Shown: positions 20,348-30,800, counted from the first letter of the stretch. The stretch is 64,000 bases of DNA from Marivita sp. (GCF_022763305.1 NZ_JALEGT010000067.1:29905-93904), one strand, 5' to 3'. The notes: generated from the letters alone by a model not told the origin. Numbers and translations: made by a program.

Positions 20348-20953
20348 ATGAGTGATCGCTCTGGAATTTTTGCAGGAGATGATCCGTTCGACATCGCGCG
20401 CCGCTGGCTGACAGAAGCCGAAGCGTCGGAACTCAACGACCCCAATGCCATCGCGCTGTCGACGGTGGATGCTGACGGCATGCCCAATGTGCGGATGGTG
20501 CTGCTCAAGGAAATCGAGGCGGACGCGTTCGTTTTCTACACGAACTATGACAGCGTGAAGGGGCAGGAGATTTCCGCCTCCGGCAAAGCGGCTTTTGTGC
20601 TTCATTGGAAATCCTTGCGGCGTCAGATCCGGGTGCGTGGCACCGTGACCCGCGAAGACGGCGAACAGGCGGACGAGTATTACACGTCACGGTCGCTCAA
20701 GAGTCGCCTCGGCGCATGGGCGTCACGCCAGTCGCAGCCTCTGGGATCCCGCACCGAGTTGATGGCCGAAGTGGCCCAGCTTACTGCAAAACTTGGAACA
20801 AATCCCCCGCGTCCGGCGTTTTGGGGGGGATTCCGCATTCATCCGACCGAGATCGAATTTTGGGCAGATGGGGCGTTTCGTCTTCATGACCGGTTTCGCT
20901 GGACGAAGTCGGATGAAAAAATAACATGGGAAATCAGTAGGTTGAACCCTTGA
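20348..20953 (+). CDS. pdxH: Pyridoxamine/pyridoxine 5'-phosphate oxidase
   Basis: A 201-aa FMN-dependent PdxH. FMN- and substrate-binding segments are visible: [42 protein letters not shown], and the C-terminal [16 protein letters not shown] with WEISRLNP at the end. It makes pyridoxal 5'-phosphate in the de novo and salvage pathways. ATG 20348 follows a GGAGG Shine-Dalgarno (AACTGGAGGTTACT). The longer in-frame extension upstream is not conserved in character. Confidence 0.97.
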   Translation: MSDRSGIFAGDDPFDIARRWLTEAEASELNDPNAIALSTVDADGMPNVRMVLLKEIEADAFVFYTNYDSVKGQEISASGKAAFVLHWKSLRRQIRVRGTVTREDGEQADEYYTSRSLKSRLGAWASRQSQPLGSRTELMAEVAQLTAKLGTNPPRPAFWGGFRIHPTEIEFWADGAFRLHDRFRWTKSDEKITWEISRLNP

Positions 20954-20955
20954 CA

Positions 20956-20970
20956 TTCACGTCACGTGAA
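20956..20970. repeat. 7-bp inverted repeat after pdxH, before the CSD gene
   Basis: TTCACGT-C-ACGTGAA is a perfect 7+1+7 inverted repeat three bases after the pdxH stop and about 80 bases upstream of the cold-shock-domain gene start. It could be an operator or part of the 5' region of the CSD transcript. A TATACT (21001-21006) that could serve as a -10 element lies between it and the gene. Confidence 0.4.
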
Positions 20971-21048
20971 ATGCGGGGATGAAATTCCCACTTTTTTTCT
21001 TATACTTGCAACTAAGGTTGGGGCACCGCACACTGTGGTGGGAATTTG

Positions 21049-21588
21049 ATGTTGGAAAGAGTCGTGGAACAGTCACAACAGCCTGGCGCGCGCGTTGCGG
21101 GCCAAGTGAAGTGGTTTGACCCAGCCAAAGGTTTCGGCTTCCTCGTTTCAGACGAGGGAGGGCCTGATATCTTGCTGCATGCAAACGTACTTCGCAATTA
21201 CGGCCAAGGTTCCGTCGCAGACGGAGCGCGTATCGAAGTCGTGGTTCAAACCACCACACGCGGCCTTCAGGCCGTCGAAGTCTTGAATATCACGCCGCCT
21301 GAACAGTCCGGCATTGCACCTCTGGAGGATTTCAGCGGTGTTTCGGCGGAAGAACTGGCGGCCGCACCGCTTGAGCCTGCACGGGTCAAGTGGTTCGACA
21401 AGGCCAAGGGATTCGGATTTGCCAATGTGTATGGCCGGTCCGAGGACATCTTTATCCATGTCGAGGTCTTGCGCCGTTCCGGCCTTTCGGATTTGTTTCC
21501 GGGCGAGGCGTTGGCGTTGCGCTCGATCCAGAGCAGCCGCGGGCGCATGGCGGTCGAGGTACTCCCATGGGAAAGTGGTCTGTCCTAA
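21049..21588 (+). CDS. Protein with two cold-shock domains
   Basis: A 179-aa protein with two CSDs joined by an acidic Pro/Glu linker. CSD1 (about 15-80) has GQVKWFDPAKGFGFL. CSD2 (about 110-175) has ARVKWFDKAKGFGFANV followed by DIFIHVEVLRR. KGFGF is the RNP1 nucleic-acid-binding core in each. Double-CSD proteins are common in alphaproteobacteria and are thought to bind RNA or ssDNA during stress or stationary phase. The start is ATG 21049, with TTG immediately before it. The 3' end overlaps the DUF192 gene by 22 bases. Confidence 0.93.
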   Translation: MLERVVEQSQQPGARVAGQVKWFDPAKGFGFLVSDEGGPDILLHANVLRNYGQGSVADGARIEVVVQTTTRGLQAVEVLNITPPEQSGIAPLEDFSGVSAEELAAAPLEPARVKWFDKAKGFGFANVYGRSEDIFIHVEVLRRSGLSDLFPGEALALRSIQSSRGRMAVEVLPWESGLS

Positions 21589-22043
21589 GCGGTTTTCTCG
21601 CGATTGTGGCATCGACAGCTGCAGCCGATCCGGCCTGCAGCGATGATGTCGTGTTCCTGCGGGGCGATTGGGGGAGCGCGCGGTTTTCGGTCGAGGTCGT
21701 GGACACGCCCGAGTCGCGCGGACGCGGTTTGATGTTCGTGGAAAGTATGCCGACGATGAGCGGCATGCTTTTTGTTTATGACCGCGAACAATCCGTGTCG
21801 TTCTGGATGAAGAACACGCTGATCCCGCTCGATATGCTCTTTGCCGATGGCAGCGGCGTCGTGCAGCGCGTGCATGAGAACGCGGTGCCGGGGGACCTCA
21901 CGTCCATTCCTGGCGGCTCAAACATCCAGTTCGTGCTGGAAATCAATGGCGGCATGGCCGATCGGTTGGGTATCGACGTCGGCACGCAGATGCGTCATCC
22001 TGCGATTCTGGACGAGATTGCAAGCTGGGCCTGCGCGTCCTGA
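21567..22043 (+). CDS. DUF192 secreted protein
   Basis: A 158-aa protein with a signal peptide (about residues 1-20, ending TAAADP) and a DUF192 domain. The domain signature is visible as ESRGRGLMFVESMPTMSGMLFVYD then FWMKNTLIPLDMLFADGSG. The function is unknown; the fold is a small beta-sandwich. It starts inside the 3' end of the CSD gene (22-base overlap), implying coupled translation. That pairing recurs in alphaproteobacteria as far as I recall. Confidence 0.88.
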   Translation: MGKWSVLSGFLAIVASTAAADPACSDDVVFLRGDWGSARFSVEVVDTPESRGRGLMFVESMPTMSGMLFVYDREQSVSFWMKNTLIPLDMLFADGSGVVQRVHENAVPGDLTSIPGGSNIQFVLEINGGMADRLGIDVGTQMRHPAILDEIASWACAS

Positions 22044-22101
22044 CGCGGCTGGAAAAAACCGCTTTCCAATCCTGCCGACGGTCGGTAAACGACGCGCAAG
22101 T

Positions 22102-22178
22102 CGGGGCGTAGCGCAGCCTGGTAGCGCGACGGTTTTGGGTACCGTAGGTCGCAAGTTCGAATCTTGCCGTCCCGACCA
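22102..22178 (+). tRNA. tRNA-Pro (TGG anticodon)
   Basis: A 77-nt cloverleaf with encoded CCA. The acceptor CGGGGCG pairs with CGTCCCG, the D arm contains AGCGCAGCCTGGTAGCGC, the anticodon loop TTTTGGGT carries TGG, and the T loop is GTTCGAATC. The elements are unambiguous for proline. It lies 58 bases after the DUF192 gene on the same strand. Confidence 0.95.
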
Positions 22179-22342
22179 ATCTTCATTCCGATACCATTGC
22201 TCCGTCATATCGCGGCGATCCGGGCCTGCACGGGTTGTGCGTGTCCTGCTGGCCACAAGGCGTCCCCGATCCGAGATTCGGGACGGTGCACCCCATCTGC
22301 GCCACAGCGTGCCGCGGAGGGTTCAAGCGGGGTCCGAATGCC

Positions 22343-22417
22343 TGTGGATAACTTTCTGTGCGGACAGGATTTTTTATCCCTTCACTTATCCACAGACCTT
22401 TCCCGGGATCATCCACA
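22343..22417. promoter_or_regulatory. Cluster of three DnaA-box-like sites
   Basis: TGTGGATAA at 22343-22351 (reverse orientation of the consensus), TTATCCACA at 22386-22394 (perfect) and TCATCCACA at 22409-22417 (one mismatch). All lie within 75 bp upstream of a ribonucleotide reductase gene. DnaA is known to regulate nrdAB in Escherichia coli, so DnaA control of nrdJ here is a reasonable inference. Confidence 0.55.
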
Positions 22418-22507
22418 GCTGAATCACCACCCATTGTGTTCGCGGTGCCGGTCAACCCAAAATCTATGTCCAAATCTGCAAAAAACGTATTGACGACTCC
22501 GTGATGT

Positions 22508-22555
22508 TCCCGTCAATTTGTGCGGGTCGGCTCGGGGAACCACAACATATAGTGT
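22508..22555. promoter_or_regulatory. NrdR box pair upstream of nrdJ
   Basis: CCACAACATATAGTGT (22540-22555) fits the NrdR consensus acaCwAtATaTwGtgt at all strongly conserved positions. A weaker match at 22508-22523, with a conserved TTGTG half, lies exactly 32 bp upstream (about three helical turns), the usual spacing of NrdR box pairs. NrdR is the ATP/dATP-sensing repressor of RNR genes. Confidence 0.7.
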
Positions 22556-22697
22556 CAGGGTCGACAACAGGGACGGGAACACCGGTTAACAGCTTTTGAG
22601 GCGCTTTCCTGCGTGCATGCCACGCGGGGCCGGAATGCTCGTGCCTGTCGCGGCCTTGCAAGGGCCATGGCGTAGTCACAAAAAACGGACCGGTGCG

Positions 22698-25600
22698 ATG
22701 AAAATCGAAAGAAAATTTACGAAATCTGGGCAGGACGCATATGCAGGGATCGAGTTTGTCTCGACCACCTCTGAAATCCGGAATCCTGACGGGTCCGTGG
22801 TTTTCAAACTCGACAATGTCGAAGTGCCGGCCAGCTGGAGCCAGGTCGCCAGCGATGTCATCGCACAGAAATATTTCCGCAAGGCGGGTGTCCCGGTTGC
22901 CCTGAAGAAGGTCAAGGAAAAGGACGTACCCAGCTTCCTGTGGCGCTCCGTACCAGAGGCCGACGACACGCCGCGCACCGGCGAAGTGTCCTCCAAGCAG
23001 GTGTTCGACCGTCTGGCAGGGGCCTGGGCCTATTGGGGCTGGAAGGGCGGTTATTTCACAACCGAGGAAGACGCGCAGGCCTATTACGACGAGATGCGCT
23101 TCATGCTGGCCACGCAGAAGGCCGCTCCGAACAGCCCGCAATGGTTCAACACCGGTCTGCACTGGGCCTACGGCATCGACGGGCCAAGCCAGGGCCACTT
23201 CTATGTCGACTACAAGACAGGCGAACTGACCAAGTCCTCCTCGGCCTACGAACACCCGCAGCCCCATGCGTGCTTCATCCAGTCCGTGGCAGACGATCTG
23301 GTGGGCGATGGTGGCATCATGGACCTCTGGGTCCGCGAGGCGCGTCTTTTCAAATATGGCTCGGGCACCGGAACCAACTTCTCCTCGCTCCGCGCCGCGA
23401 ATGAGCCGCTTTCGGGCGGTGGCAAGTCCTCGGGCCTCATGGGCTTCCTCAAGATCGGTGACCGCGCAGCCGGTGCGATCAAATCCGGCGGCACCACGCG
23501 CCGTGCGGCCAAGATGGTGATCTGCGATGCCGACCATCCGGACATCGAGGAATTCATCAATTGGAAGGTCAAGGAAGAGCAGAAGGTCGCCAGCATCGTC
23601 GCAGGCTCCAAGATGCACGAGAAGATGCTCAACGGGATCTTCAAGGCAATCGGCGCATGGGACGGGCTGGAAGAAGACGCCTATGACCCCAAGAAAAACA
23701 ATGCCTTGAAGGACGCAATTCGCGCGGCCAAAGGCGTCATGATCCCCGAGACCTACATCAAGCGCGTGCTGGATTACGCGCGGCAGGGCTATGCGTCGAT
23801 CGAATTCCCGACCTACGACACCGATTGGGACTCTGAAGCCTACGCATCCGTGTCGGGCCAGAACTCGAACAACTCGATCCGCGTGACCAATGCTTTCCTA
23901 CAGGCGGTCAAGGATGACGCAGACTGGGAACTGCTCCGCCGCACCGATGGCAGCGTCGCCAAGACGATCAAGGCCCGCAAGCTGTGGGAAGATGTGGGCC
24001 ACGCTGCCTGGGCCTGCGCCGATCCGGGCATCCAGTTCCACGACACCGTGAACGAATGGCACACCTGCCCGGCGGATGGCGAGATTCGCGGCTCCAACCC
24101 GTGTTCGGAATACATGTTCCTCGACGACACGGCCTGTAACCTCGCGTCGATGAACCTGCTGACCTTCCTCAAGGACGGGGTGTTCCAGTCCGAGGATTAC
24201 ACGCACGCCGTCCGCCTCTGGACGCTGACGCTGGAAATCTCGGTGATGATGGCGCAGTTCCCATCCAAAGAAATCGCGCAGCGGTCCTATGACTTCCGCA
24301 CGCTGGGTCTGGGCTATGCCAATATCGGCGGCCTGCTGATGAATCTCGGCTACAGCTATGACAGCGACGAAGGCCGCGCGCTGTGTGGTGCGCTGACCGC
24401 CATCATGACCGGTGTGTCCTATGCGACATCCGCGGAAATCGCCGGAGAGCTGGGGGCCTTCCCGGGCTACAAGAAGAACGCCGATCACATGCTCCGCGTG
24501 ATCCGCAACCACCGCAATGCCGCCTATGGCGCGACGGATGGGTATGAAGGCCTGTCGGTCAAGCCGGTTCCGCTCGATCACGCCAACTGCCCGGACAGCA
24601 CTCTGGTCGATCTGGCGATGGCAAGCTGGGACGAGGCGCTGCGCCTTGGTGAAAAGCACGGCTACCGCAACGCGCAAGCGACGGTGATCGCGCCCACAGG
24701 CACCATCGGTCTGGTCATGGATTGCGACACCACAGGCATCGAGCCGGACTTTGCGCTGGTGAAGTTCAAGAAACTCGCCGGTGGCGGGTACTTCAAGATC
24801 ATCAACCAGTCGGTCCCGGCGGCCTTGGAAAAGCTGGGCTACGGCTCTGCGCAGATCGAAGAGATCGTGTCCTACGCCGTGGGCCACGGCACCATCGGCA
24901 ACGCGCCCGGTATCAACCACACCTCGCTGGCAGGCCACGGCTTTGGCCCGGCACAGCTCGAAAAGGTGGACAAGGCGCTGGCTTCGGCTTTCGACATCCG
25001 TTTCGTGTTCAACCAGTGGACGCTGGGCGAAGAGTTCTGCCGCGAAGTGCTGGGCATCCCGGCGGATAAGCTGAACGATCCGACCTTCGACCTGCTGCGT
25101 CACCTCGGGTACACCAAGGCGGAGATCGACGCCGCCAACGACCATGTCTGCGGGACAATGACGCTGGAAGGCGCGCCGCACCTGAAGGTTGAACACTACC
25201 CGGTCTTCGATTGCGCCAACCCCTGCGGCAAGAAAGGCAAGCGCTTCCTGTCGGTGCAAAGCCACATCACCATGATGGCGGCGGCACAAAGCTTCATCTC
25301 GGGTGCGATCTCCAAGACGATCAACATGCCGAATGACGCCACCATCGAGGACTGCCAGAAAGCCTACGAGCTGAGCTGGTCGCTGGGCACCAAGGCCAAC
25401 GCGCTCTATCGCGACGGCTCCAAACTGTCCCAACCCTTGGCGGCGGCGCTGGTCGAGGACGACGACGAGGCGGCAGAGGTGCTCGAATCCGGCTCGCCGC
25501 AGGAAAAGGCACAGGTGCTGGCCGAGAAGATCGTCGAGAAGGTGGTCATCAAGGAGATCATCAAGTCCCAGCGCACCAAGATGCCGGAGCGCCGCAAGGG

Positions 25601-26369
25601 CTACACCCAGAAGGCCATCGTCGGCGGGCACAAGGTCTACCTGCGCACCGGCGAATACGAAGACGGCTCCCTTGGCGAGATCTTCATCGACATGCACAAG
25701 GAAGGCGCAGGCTTCCGGGCCATGATGAACAACTTCGCCATCGCGGTGTCGGTTGGTCTCCAGTATGGCGTGCCGCTCGAAGAGTTCGTCGATGCCTTCA
25801 CCTTCACCAAGTTCGAACCGGCGGGCATGGTGCAGGGCAATGACAGCATCAAGAACGCGACCTCGATCCTCGACTACATCTTCCGGGAACTCGCTGTCAG
25901 CTATCTCGACCGCACCGATCTGGCCCATGTGAAACCCGAAGGCGCAACCTTCGACGATCTGGGCCGGGGCGAGGAAGAGGGCGTGTCCAACGTCAAGGAA
26001 CTCTCCGAAACCGCAGCCTCCCGCTCGCTCGAAGTGCTCAAGCAGATCAGCTCCACCGGCTACCTGCGCAAGCGCCTGCCGCAGGAACTGATCGTGCTGC
26101 AGGGCGGCCAGACCGGGGCCGTGGCCTTTGGCGGCGGAGTGGATGCGGTGACGGCGCTCAACACGCTGGTGCCGGAGACCGGCGGCGTGGCGACAGCCGT
26201 GGCTACAGCCAAGTCCAGCGCGTCGGTGCCCGCCATGACGGCGGTCACACGAGCCAAGATGCAGGGCTACGAAGGCGAGGCCTGCGGCGATTGCGGCAAC
26301 TACACGCTGGTGCGCAACGGCACCTGCATGAAGTGCAACACCTGTGGCGCCACGAGCGGGTGTAGCTGA
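22698..26369 (+). CDS. nrdJ: Vitamin B12-dependent (class II) ribonucleotide reductase
   Basis: A 1223-aa adenosylcobalamin-dependent RNR. The catalytic triad N467, C469, E471 (NPCSE; N-x-C-x-E as in class I R1) is clear. The redox cysteine pair is C192 (HACFIQS) and C480 ([11 protein letters not shown]). A zinc-ribbon tail with CGDC...CMKCNTCG ends in a Cys-rich segment that probably re-reduces the active site. It makes dNTPs without oxygen dependence but needs B12. ATG 22698 starts a recognisable NrdJ N-terminus ([20 protein letters not shown]); the upstream ATG at 22596 adds an unconserved leader. It is regulated by an upstream NrdR box. The stop overlaps the next small gene (TGATG). Confidence 0.97.
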   Translation: MKIERKFTKSGQDAYAGIEFVSTTSEIRNPDGSVVFKLDNVEVPASWSQVASDVIAQKYFRKAGVPVALKKVKEKDVPSFLWRSVPEADDTPRTGEVSSKQVFDRLAGAWAYWGWKGGYFTTEEDAQAYYDEMRFMLATQKAAPNSPQWFNTGLHWAYGIDGPSQGHFYVDYKTGELTKSSSAYEHPQPHACFIQSVADDLVGDGGIMDLWVREARLFKYGSGTGTNFSSLRAANEPLSGGGKSSGLMGFLKIGDRAAGAIKSGGTTRRAAKMVICDADHPDIEEFINWKVKEEQKVASIVAGSKMHEKMLNGIFKAIGAWDGLEEDAYDPKKNNALKDAIRAAKGVMIPETYIKRVLDYARQGYASIEFPTYDTDWDSEAYASVSGQNSNNSIRVTNAFLQAVKDDADWELLRRTDGSVAKTIKARKLWEDVGHAAWACADPGIQFHDTVNEWHTCPADGEIRGSNPCSEYMFLDDTACNLASMNLLTFLKDGVFQSEDYTHAVRLWTLTLEISVMMAQFPSKEIAQRSYDFRTLGLGYANIGGLLMNLGYSYDSDEGRALCGALTAIMTGVSYATSAEIAGELGAFPGYKKNADHMLRVIRNHRNAAYGATDGYEGLSVKPVPLDHANCPDSTLVDLAMASWDEALRLGEKHGYRNAQATVIAPTGTIGLVMDCDTTGIEPDFALVKFKKLAGGGYFKIINQSVPAALEKLGYGSAQIEEIVSYAVGHGTIGNAPGINHTSLAGHGFGPAQLEKVDKALASAFDIRFVFNQWTLGEEFCREVLGIPADKLNDPTFDLLRHLGYTKAEIDAANDHVCGTMTLEGAPHLKVEHYPVFDCANPCGKKGKRFLSVQSHITMMAAAQSFISGAISKTINMPNDATIEDCQKAYELSWSLGTKANALYRDGSKLSQPLAAALVEDDDEAAEVLESGSPQEKAQVLAEKIVEKVVIKEIIKSQRTKMPERRKGYTQKAIVGGHKVYLRTGEYEDGSLGEIFIDMHKEGAGFRAMMNNFAIAVSVGLQYGVPLEEFVDAFTFTKFEPAGMVQGNDSIKNATSILDYIFRELAVSYLDRTDLAHVKPEGATFDDLGRGEEEGVSNVKELSETAASRSLEVLKQISSTGYLRKRLPQELIVLQGGQTGAVAFGGGVDAVTALNTLVPETGGVATAVATAKSSASVPAMTAVTRAKMQGYEGEACGDCGNYTLVRNGTCMKCNTCGATSGCS

Positions 26370-26620
26370 TGGAAGAGTTTGTTGAATTCCACATCGGCAA
26401 AGCAAGGTGCTGCGTAGATAAGGCAAAGGCGAAAAATGGTGTCGTTTTTGTTCCCTACGGCTTCCTGAATAGACACCGAGCAAACCGCGGCGAACTAAAG
26501 TGTTATCACGAAGGTCATGAACTAACGGCTTGTTTTTTCGAGAGTGATTATCTTGATCCTAAACACAAGAGCAGCCTCAAGTATCTTGCAAAGATCGCGA
26601 CGGGTTTCGAACTGAACTAA
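26369..26620 (+). CDS. Hypothetical 83-aa protein coupled to nrdJ
   Basis: Starts at ATG 26369 overlapping the nrdJ stop (TGATG). The 83 residues include a CC pair near the N-terminus (ARCCVDKAKAKNG), a GVVFVPYGFLN stretch and a His/Cys-containing CYHEGHELTACFFESDY. No family is recognised. Base composition is visibly lower in GC than all its neighbours, and codons such as AAA, TTT and AAT are frequent, suggesting recent acquisition. It lies before the terminator at 26735, so it would be co-transcribed with nrdJ. Confidence 0.6.
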   Translation: MEEFVEFHIGKARCCVDKAKAKNGVVFVPYGFLNRHRANRGELKCYHEGHELTACFFESDYLDPKHKSSLKYLAKIATGFELN

Positions 26621-26734
26621 TCGCCAATTTTCAACCAGTCACGAGGCGGGTGCGCCCGCCTCTGACGCGCGTCGGGCCGCAGGCAAGATTATTCCGAGCG
26701 GTGTACAACTTGAGAGCTTGACGAGCGAAACTTC

Positions 26735-26763
26735 AAAGGGGGCCTCTGCGGCCCCCTTTTTTT
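26735..26763 (+). terminator. Rho-independent terminator after nrdJ and the 83-aa gene
   Basis: A perfect 10-bp stem AAAGGGGGCC / GGCCCCCTTT (26735-26744 with 26750-26759), a 5-nt loop TCTGC, and a run of seven T residues. It is strong for the plus strand. The A-run on the other side makes it potentially bidirectional for the sigma factor gene on the minus strand. Confidence 0.9.
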
Positions 26764-26862
26764 GTTATTGAGCGCAAAGGGCTGACCCCGACCGCGGGTG
26801 GGTGTGTAGCCCCCGCCCGTGGGGGCGGTCGGGGGCGGCCCGACGTGCCGTCGGGCGAAAGA

Positions 26863-27321
26863 TCAAAACACCGACGCAATCCCCGCGACCTCCCGCAGGC
26901 GCGCACGGGCGCGGGCGAGCCGGGACATGATTGTCCCCACGGGCACGTCCATCTCCTCGGCCAGTTCAGAGGGCGTGACCCCCTCGAACGCCACCCGCCG
27001 CAACAAGGCGCGGTCCGGGGCGGGCAGGTGATCCAGATGCGCCAGCACCTCGGAACAGAGACAGGCCAGCGCCGCGTCACCGACCTGGGGTTCAGCGCCG
27101 TCGTCCAGCGGCGCTTCACGCGCCAGCCGCCGCGACCGCGCGACGGCGGCATGGCGCAGCGCGGTCATCATGTAGGGCAAGGGGCGCGCGATGCGTGCGC
27201 CCAGAGCCTTGCGTTCCAGAAACGCCAGACAGACCTCGTGGCAGAGGTCTTCGGCATCCTGCGGGCTGCGCGTCAGGCGACGGGCGCGGGCGCGCAGGCG
27301 GGAAAGGTCATGCATATCCAT
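26863..27321 (-). CDS. ECF-type RNA polymerase sigma factor
   Basis: About 152 aa with a compact sigma-2 region (LRARARRLTRSPQDAEDLCHEVCLAFLER) and a sigma-4 helix-turn-helix (LPAPDRALLRRVAFEGVTPSELAEEMDVPVGTIMSRLARARARLRE). This is the ECF layout with no sigma-1/-3 domains. The start is uncertain: ATG 27321, 27315 or 27357 all lack a good Shine-Dalgarno. No anti-sigma gene is adjacent. The EF-hand gene is divergent and its start region faces this gene. Confidence 0.82.
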   Translation of the reverse strand: MDMHDLSRLRARARRLTRSPQDAEDLCHEVCLAFLERKALGARIARPLPYMMTALRHAAVARSRRLAREAPLDDGAEPQVGDAALACLCSEVLAHLDHLPAPDRALLRRVAFEGVTPSELAEEMDVPVGTIMSRLARARARLREVAGIASVF

Positions 27322-27547
27322 GGCGCGCAGTATGACGGCGGGGAATTCCCCGGCCATCCCGGGGGTTTCCGCCGATGGCGGAACGCAGCGCAATTTGCGC
27401 GGTGGTTTGCGCAGCCGATGGGCGGGTTTGGGCAGGTCTGCGCCACGGCGGGACGGGGCCGGGATGCGGGGGCGCGTTTGCCCCTCATACCCCGTGAAGG
27501 CCGCAGGACGCGGCGCTTCATCACCAAGGACCAAATTGGAGACCAAC

Positions 27548-27799
27548 ATGACACTGACACTGACCCGACTGATCGCCGCTGGCCTCGTCACGCTGCCTGT
27601 GGCCGCCTTCGCCGCCGATTACATGGCCGCAGATGCCAATCAGGATGGGATGCTGTCCTATGAAGAGGTGCAGGCCATCCTGCCCGAAGTCACGACGGAC
27701 ACGTTCATGGCGGTGGATGCCGATGGGGACGGCCTGATCAATGCGGATGAACTGGCGGTGGCGCAGACCGAAGGTCTGATGCCCGAAGCCGACAGTTAA
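27548..27799 (+). CDS. Secreted EF-hand protein (83 aa)
   Basis: An N-terminal signal peptide (residues 1-22, ending AFAADY) precedes two EF-hand calcium-binding loops: D29-x-N-x-D-G-x-x-S-x-x-E40 (DANQDGMLSYEE) and D57-x-D-x-D-G-x-I-x-x-x-E68 (DADGDGLINADE). Calcium binding in the periplasm is likely; a specific role is unknown. ATG 27548 follows a TTGGAGACC Shine-Dalgarno. The protein is divergent from the ECF sigma gene, which may suggest co-regulation. Confidence 0.9.
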   Translation: MTLTLTRLIAAGLVTLPVAAFAADYMAADANQDGMLSYEEVQAILPEVTTDTFMAVDADGDGLINADELAVAQTEGLMPEADS

Positions 27800-27807
27800 A
27801 GCCATCT

Positions 27808-27879
27808 GGCTGCGCCCCCTTTCGCGGCGGGCGCAGCCAAACTCTTCGAAGAGTTTGGCGAAATCCTTTGAAGGATTTC
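27808..27879. repeat. Hairpin plus tandem palindromes between convergent genes
   Basis: GGCTGCGC/GCGCAGCC arms (27808-27815, 27831-27838) are followed by a 22-bp perfect palindrome at 27837-27858 (core CTTCGAAG) and a near-perfect 20-bp palindrome at 27860-27879 (core CCTTTGAAGG). They sit between the 3' ends of the EF-hand gene and the reductive dehalogenase gene. They are of the same style as the clusters at 6806-6872 and 34489-34552. Confidence 0.75.
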
Positions 27880-27885
27880 AACTGC

Positions 27886-30800
27886 TTACAATTCGATCGT
27901 GATCTCTCCATCCGGCTCGGCCGCGCGCGACTGGCAGAGGATGATCGTGTCCTGCCGTTGCGCCTTGGACAGCACGAAATCCCGATGCTCGACCGCGCCT
28001 GACAGAACCCGCGCCTTGCACACCCCGCAAATCCCGTCCGAGCATTTCACGTCCACCGCCACACCATTGGCGTTGAGAACATCCGTCGCCGTCTGATCCG
28101 CCGGCACATGAAAGCTGCGCCCGTCGCTGAGTTTGAGCGTGAACGGGTGGTTTTCATACTCCGGCAGTTCCGGTACAGCGAAGTATTCCAGATGCCTTGC
28201 CTCGTCCGGAAATCCTTTGCGCTCAGCGGTTTGCATCACGGCGTTCATGTAAAGATCAGGCCCGCAGGTGTAGATGTGCTGACCCTCCGCATAGTCGGGG
28301 ATCAGAGCCTCCAGATCGGCGCGGGTGTTCTCATTGCTGACATGGATATGGACCTTGTCGGCCCAGGGCACGCGGGCCAGATCGTGCAGATACCCGGCCT
28401 CGGCGCGCGTTTTCAGCGAATAATGCAGCGCAAAGGGCCGCCCCAGCGCGTGCAGCCGATGCGCCATGGCGATCATCGGGGTGACGCCAATGCCGCCCCC
28501 CAACAGCCATGTGAAGCTCGCGTCCTCGACCAGCGGGAAATGGTTGATGGGGTTCGACACGAAGACCCGTCGCCCTTCGGCAAAGATCCGGTGCAACAGG
28601 GCAGAGCCACCGCGCCCCTGATCCTCGCGCAGCACGCCGATCTGGTAGACCGACCGATCCGCCGGATCGCCCGACATGGAGTATTGCCGCAGGAACTCCG
28701 GTGCCACCACCAGATCAAGATGCGCGCCGGCGCTCCATTCCGGCAGGTCATGCCCGTCGACATGGCGGAATTCGTATTTGGTCACAGAGGCCGACATCTT
28801 CTCGACCTTGCTCACCACGACCGGAACCACGGGGCTGTCGGATGCGTCCTTGGGGCGGTGCAGATGAGAGGTGTCGCCCTTGGCCAGCCGCTGCTTGTGC
28901 TCCTTGGCGCTGACCATTTTGGTATAGGCCTCGATCCCCGCCTCACGGTCCATCGGATCCGGATAGGGGTAGGGATGCGGGGCGAGTGGGGCCGGGTAGA
29001 CGGCTAGCGTCTGGTCCTCGTATTTCAGGTCGAGGTCCTTTTGCAGATCGCGCGCATTGACCGGGTGGGTGGTGGGCGCGTAGCTGCCGTTGTCCTGCAA
29101 CTCCAGGTCCCACCACCATTTTTTCACCGGGTTCAACCCGCCACGCCCCGCCGCGTCGTCCAGTTTGGCCAGCAGAGGTGCAGCCTTGGGCAGGTTCATC
29201 GCCGCCCAGCGGAACGGCTTTTCGGCGAACAGCCCTTCGAGGTTCCACGGGCAGGTCTTCATGCAGCGCCCACACATTGCGCCACCTTCGGTGGTGATGC
29301 GGTAGGTGGCACATTTCTGGCTGTCCGATTTCCAGATCTCGTATCCGTTGAACATGAGCTTCGGCCCGGCGGTGATCGCCCCCGACGGGCATTCGCGGGC
29401 GCATTTGTTGCAGCTTTCGCAGAAGCTCTGCAGACCGAAGTCTATGGGTTTATCATGCGCGAGCGGCATGTCCGTCGTCACGACGCCGGATTTGAGGCGC
29501 GGCCCAAGGAAGGGATTGAGGATGACCTCACCAATCCGGCTGACCTCGCCCAGACCAGAGAGCAGGAGGAGCGGGGGTTGGAGCACTTCGCCATCGAGCA
29601 CCGTATGCGCCTTGGCGCTGTAGCCCAGATTGCGGATCTGTTTGGCGAGCACGCCGCCCAGCAGGGAAAACCGCAGATAGGCGCGCATGGATTGCGCCAC
29701 GCTGATCCAGTCGTCGCCGGATGCGCCGTCCATGGTCGCGTAGCCCTGGTCGATGATGATGCTGATCGCCTGATCATGGGGTGGGTCGATGGGGTCCCCG
29801 CGCGCGTCGTGGCTGTACCACGTCCAGTCCGGGCAGCGGCTGATGCCAAGTGCGTCGACGCCCAGCCAATAGCCTGCTGCCTTGATAGCATTGGCATTGC
29901 TTTGCGCATCTTCCGGGCGCGTGCCATTTTCAGGGGGCCCGTCCTGCAACAACACAAAGGCGCCGAGCATCCGCCGCTGCGCCGACGAGGGGGCCGCCTT
30001 GCGCGCGTAATACCCGCCCTTTGCGCCATCCTGCAGTTTCTTGCCCATGTCACCGAACTGCGCGCGGGCGAACATGTCAGTGCGTTTCGGCACGCGGGGC
30101 ACGTTGGCTTCGTCGATATAGGTGGTGGGCAAATCGACGCGCTTCAGCGTTTCGAACGGGTGGGGTCCGTCAACGTAGCGTCGCGTCTCGTAGGGATCGC
30201 CATTGAGCGTCGACCGGACGGAGGTGGTGCCCAGTTTCCAGGCCAGACCATGGGTCTTTGACCGGGGCTGGTCCGCCGCAAGAGGGCGGTCATGGGTCAG
30301 GTCGAAATTGGTGGTGACGATGGCCACACCGAACCGGTCGCCCAACCACGGATTGCGGAGTGTGCCCTCGTCCACATGCGCCAGCCCCGCTGCCACGGTG
30401 CAGAGATTCAGATCGACATCCGTGCTGGTGGCTGTGTGCGCCTTGGCGTCCCATCCCAACAAGCGGATGTAATTCGCGATCACCACCGCGGTCTCCGTGG
30501 CCCGCAGGCAGGCGCGGTGGTGTTGGGCGTCCTTGATCCAGTCGCTGCCGGTTTCGCCGCGCCGGGGTGCGCGGAGGCTTTCATACAGGAACACCAGAAC
30601 GGTGTGATGCCCGGCGATGGTGCTGGGCGGGGCGTCCATCGAGTCCTTGAGGTCGGCCATGATGAGGTCGATGCCCGACGCGAGTGTCTTGGTCTGGCGG
30701 GTCTTGAGGTCATGGGCGAGCCGGTCGATATCCGGGTTCAATCGGGGTTCCGGAAGCACCGCTTCAGGCAGCAGGGGGCCGATCCCGACCATGCTGGCGT

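Larger units (their letters stand above)
22179..22697. other. 519-bp non-coding region upstream of nrdJ
   Basis: No convincing gene. It contains a cluster of DnaA-box-like nonamers (22343-22417), a TTGACG that could be a -35 (22490-22495) and a strong NrdR box with a weaker partner (22508-22555). I searched for cobalamin riboswitch conserved blocks by eye and did not find them. Confidence 0.6.

Noticed and set aside
22179..22697. Possible cobalamin riboswitch upstream of nrdJ
   Set aside because: I looked for the conserved B12-box and core segments and did not find them; a covariance search would be needed to be certain.
23898..26483. An 861-codon open frame antisense to nrdJ, and a 616-codon one antisense to ppiD (15062-16912)
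   Set aside because: Same shadow effect; no recognisable motif, no ribosome-binding site, and the sense genes are unambiguous.
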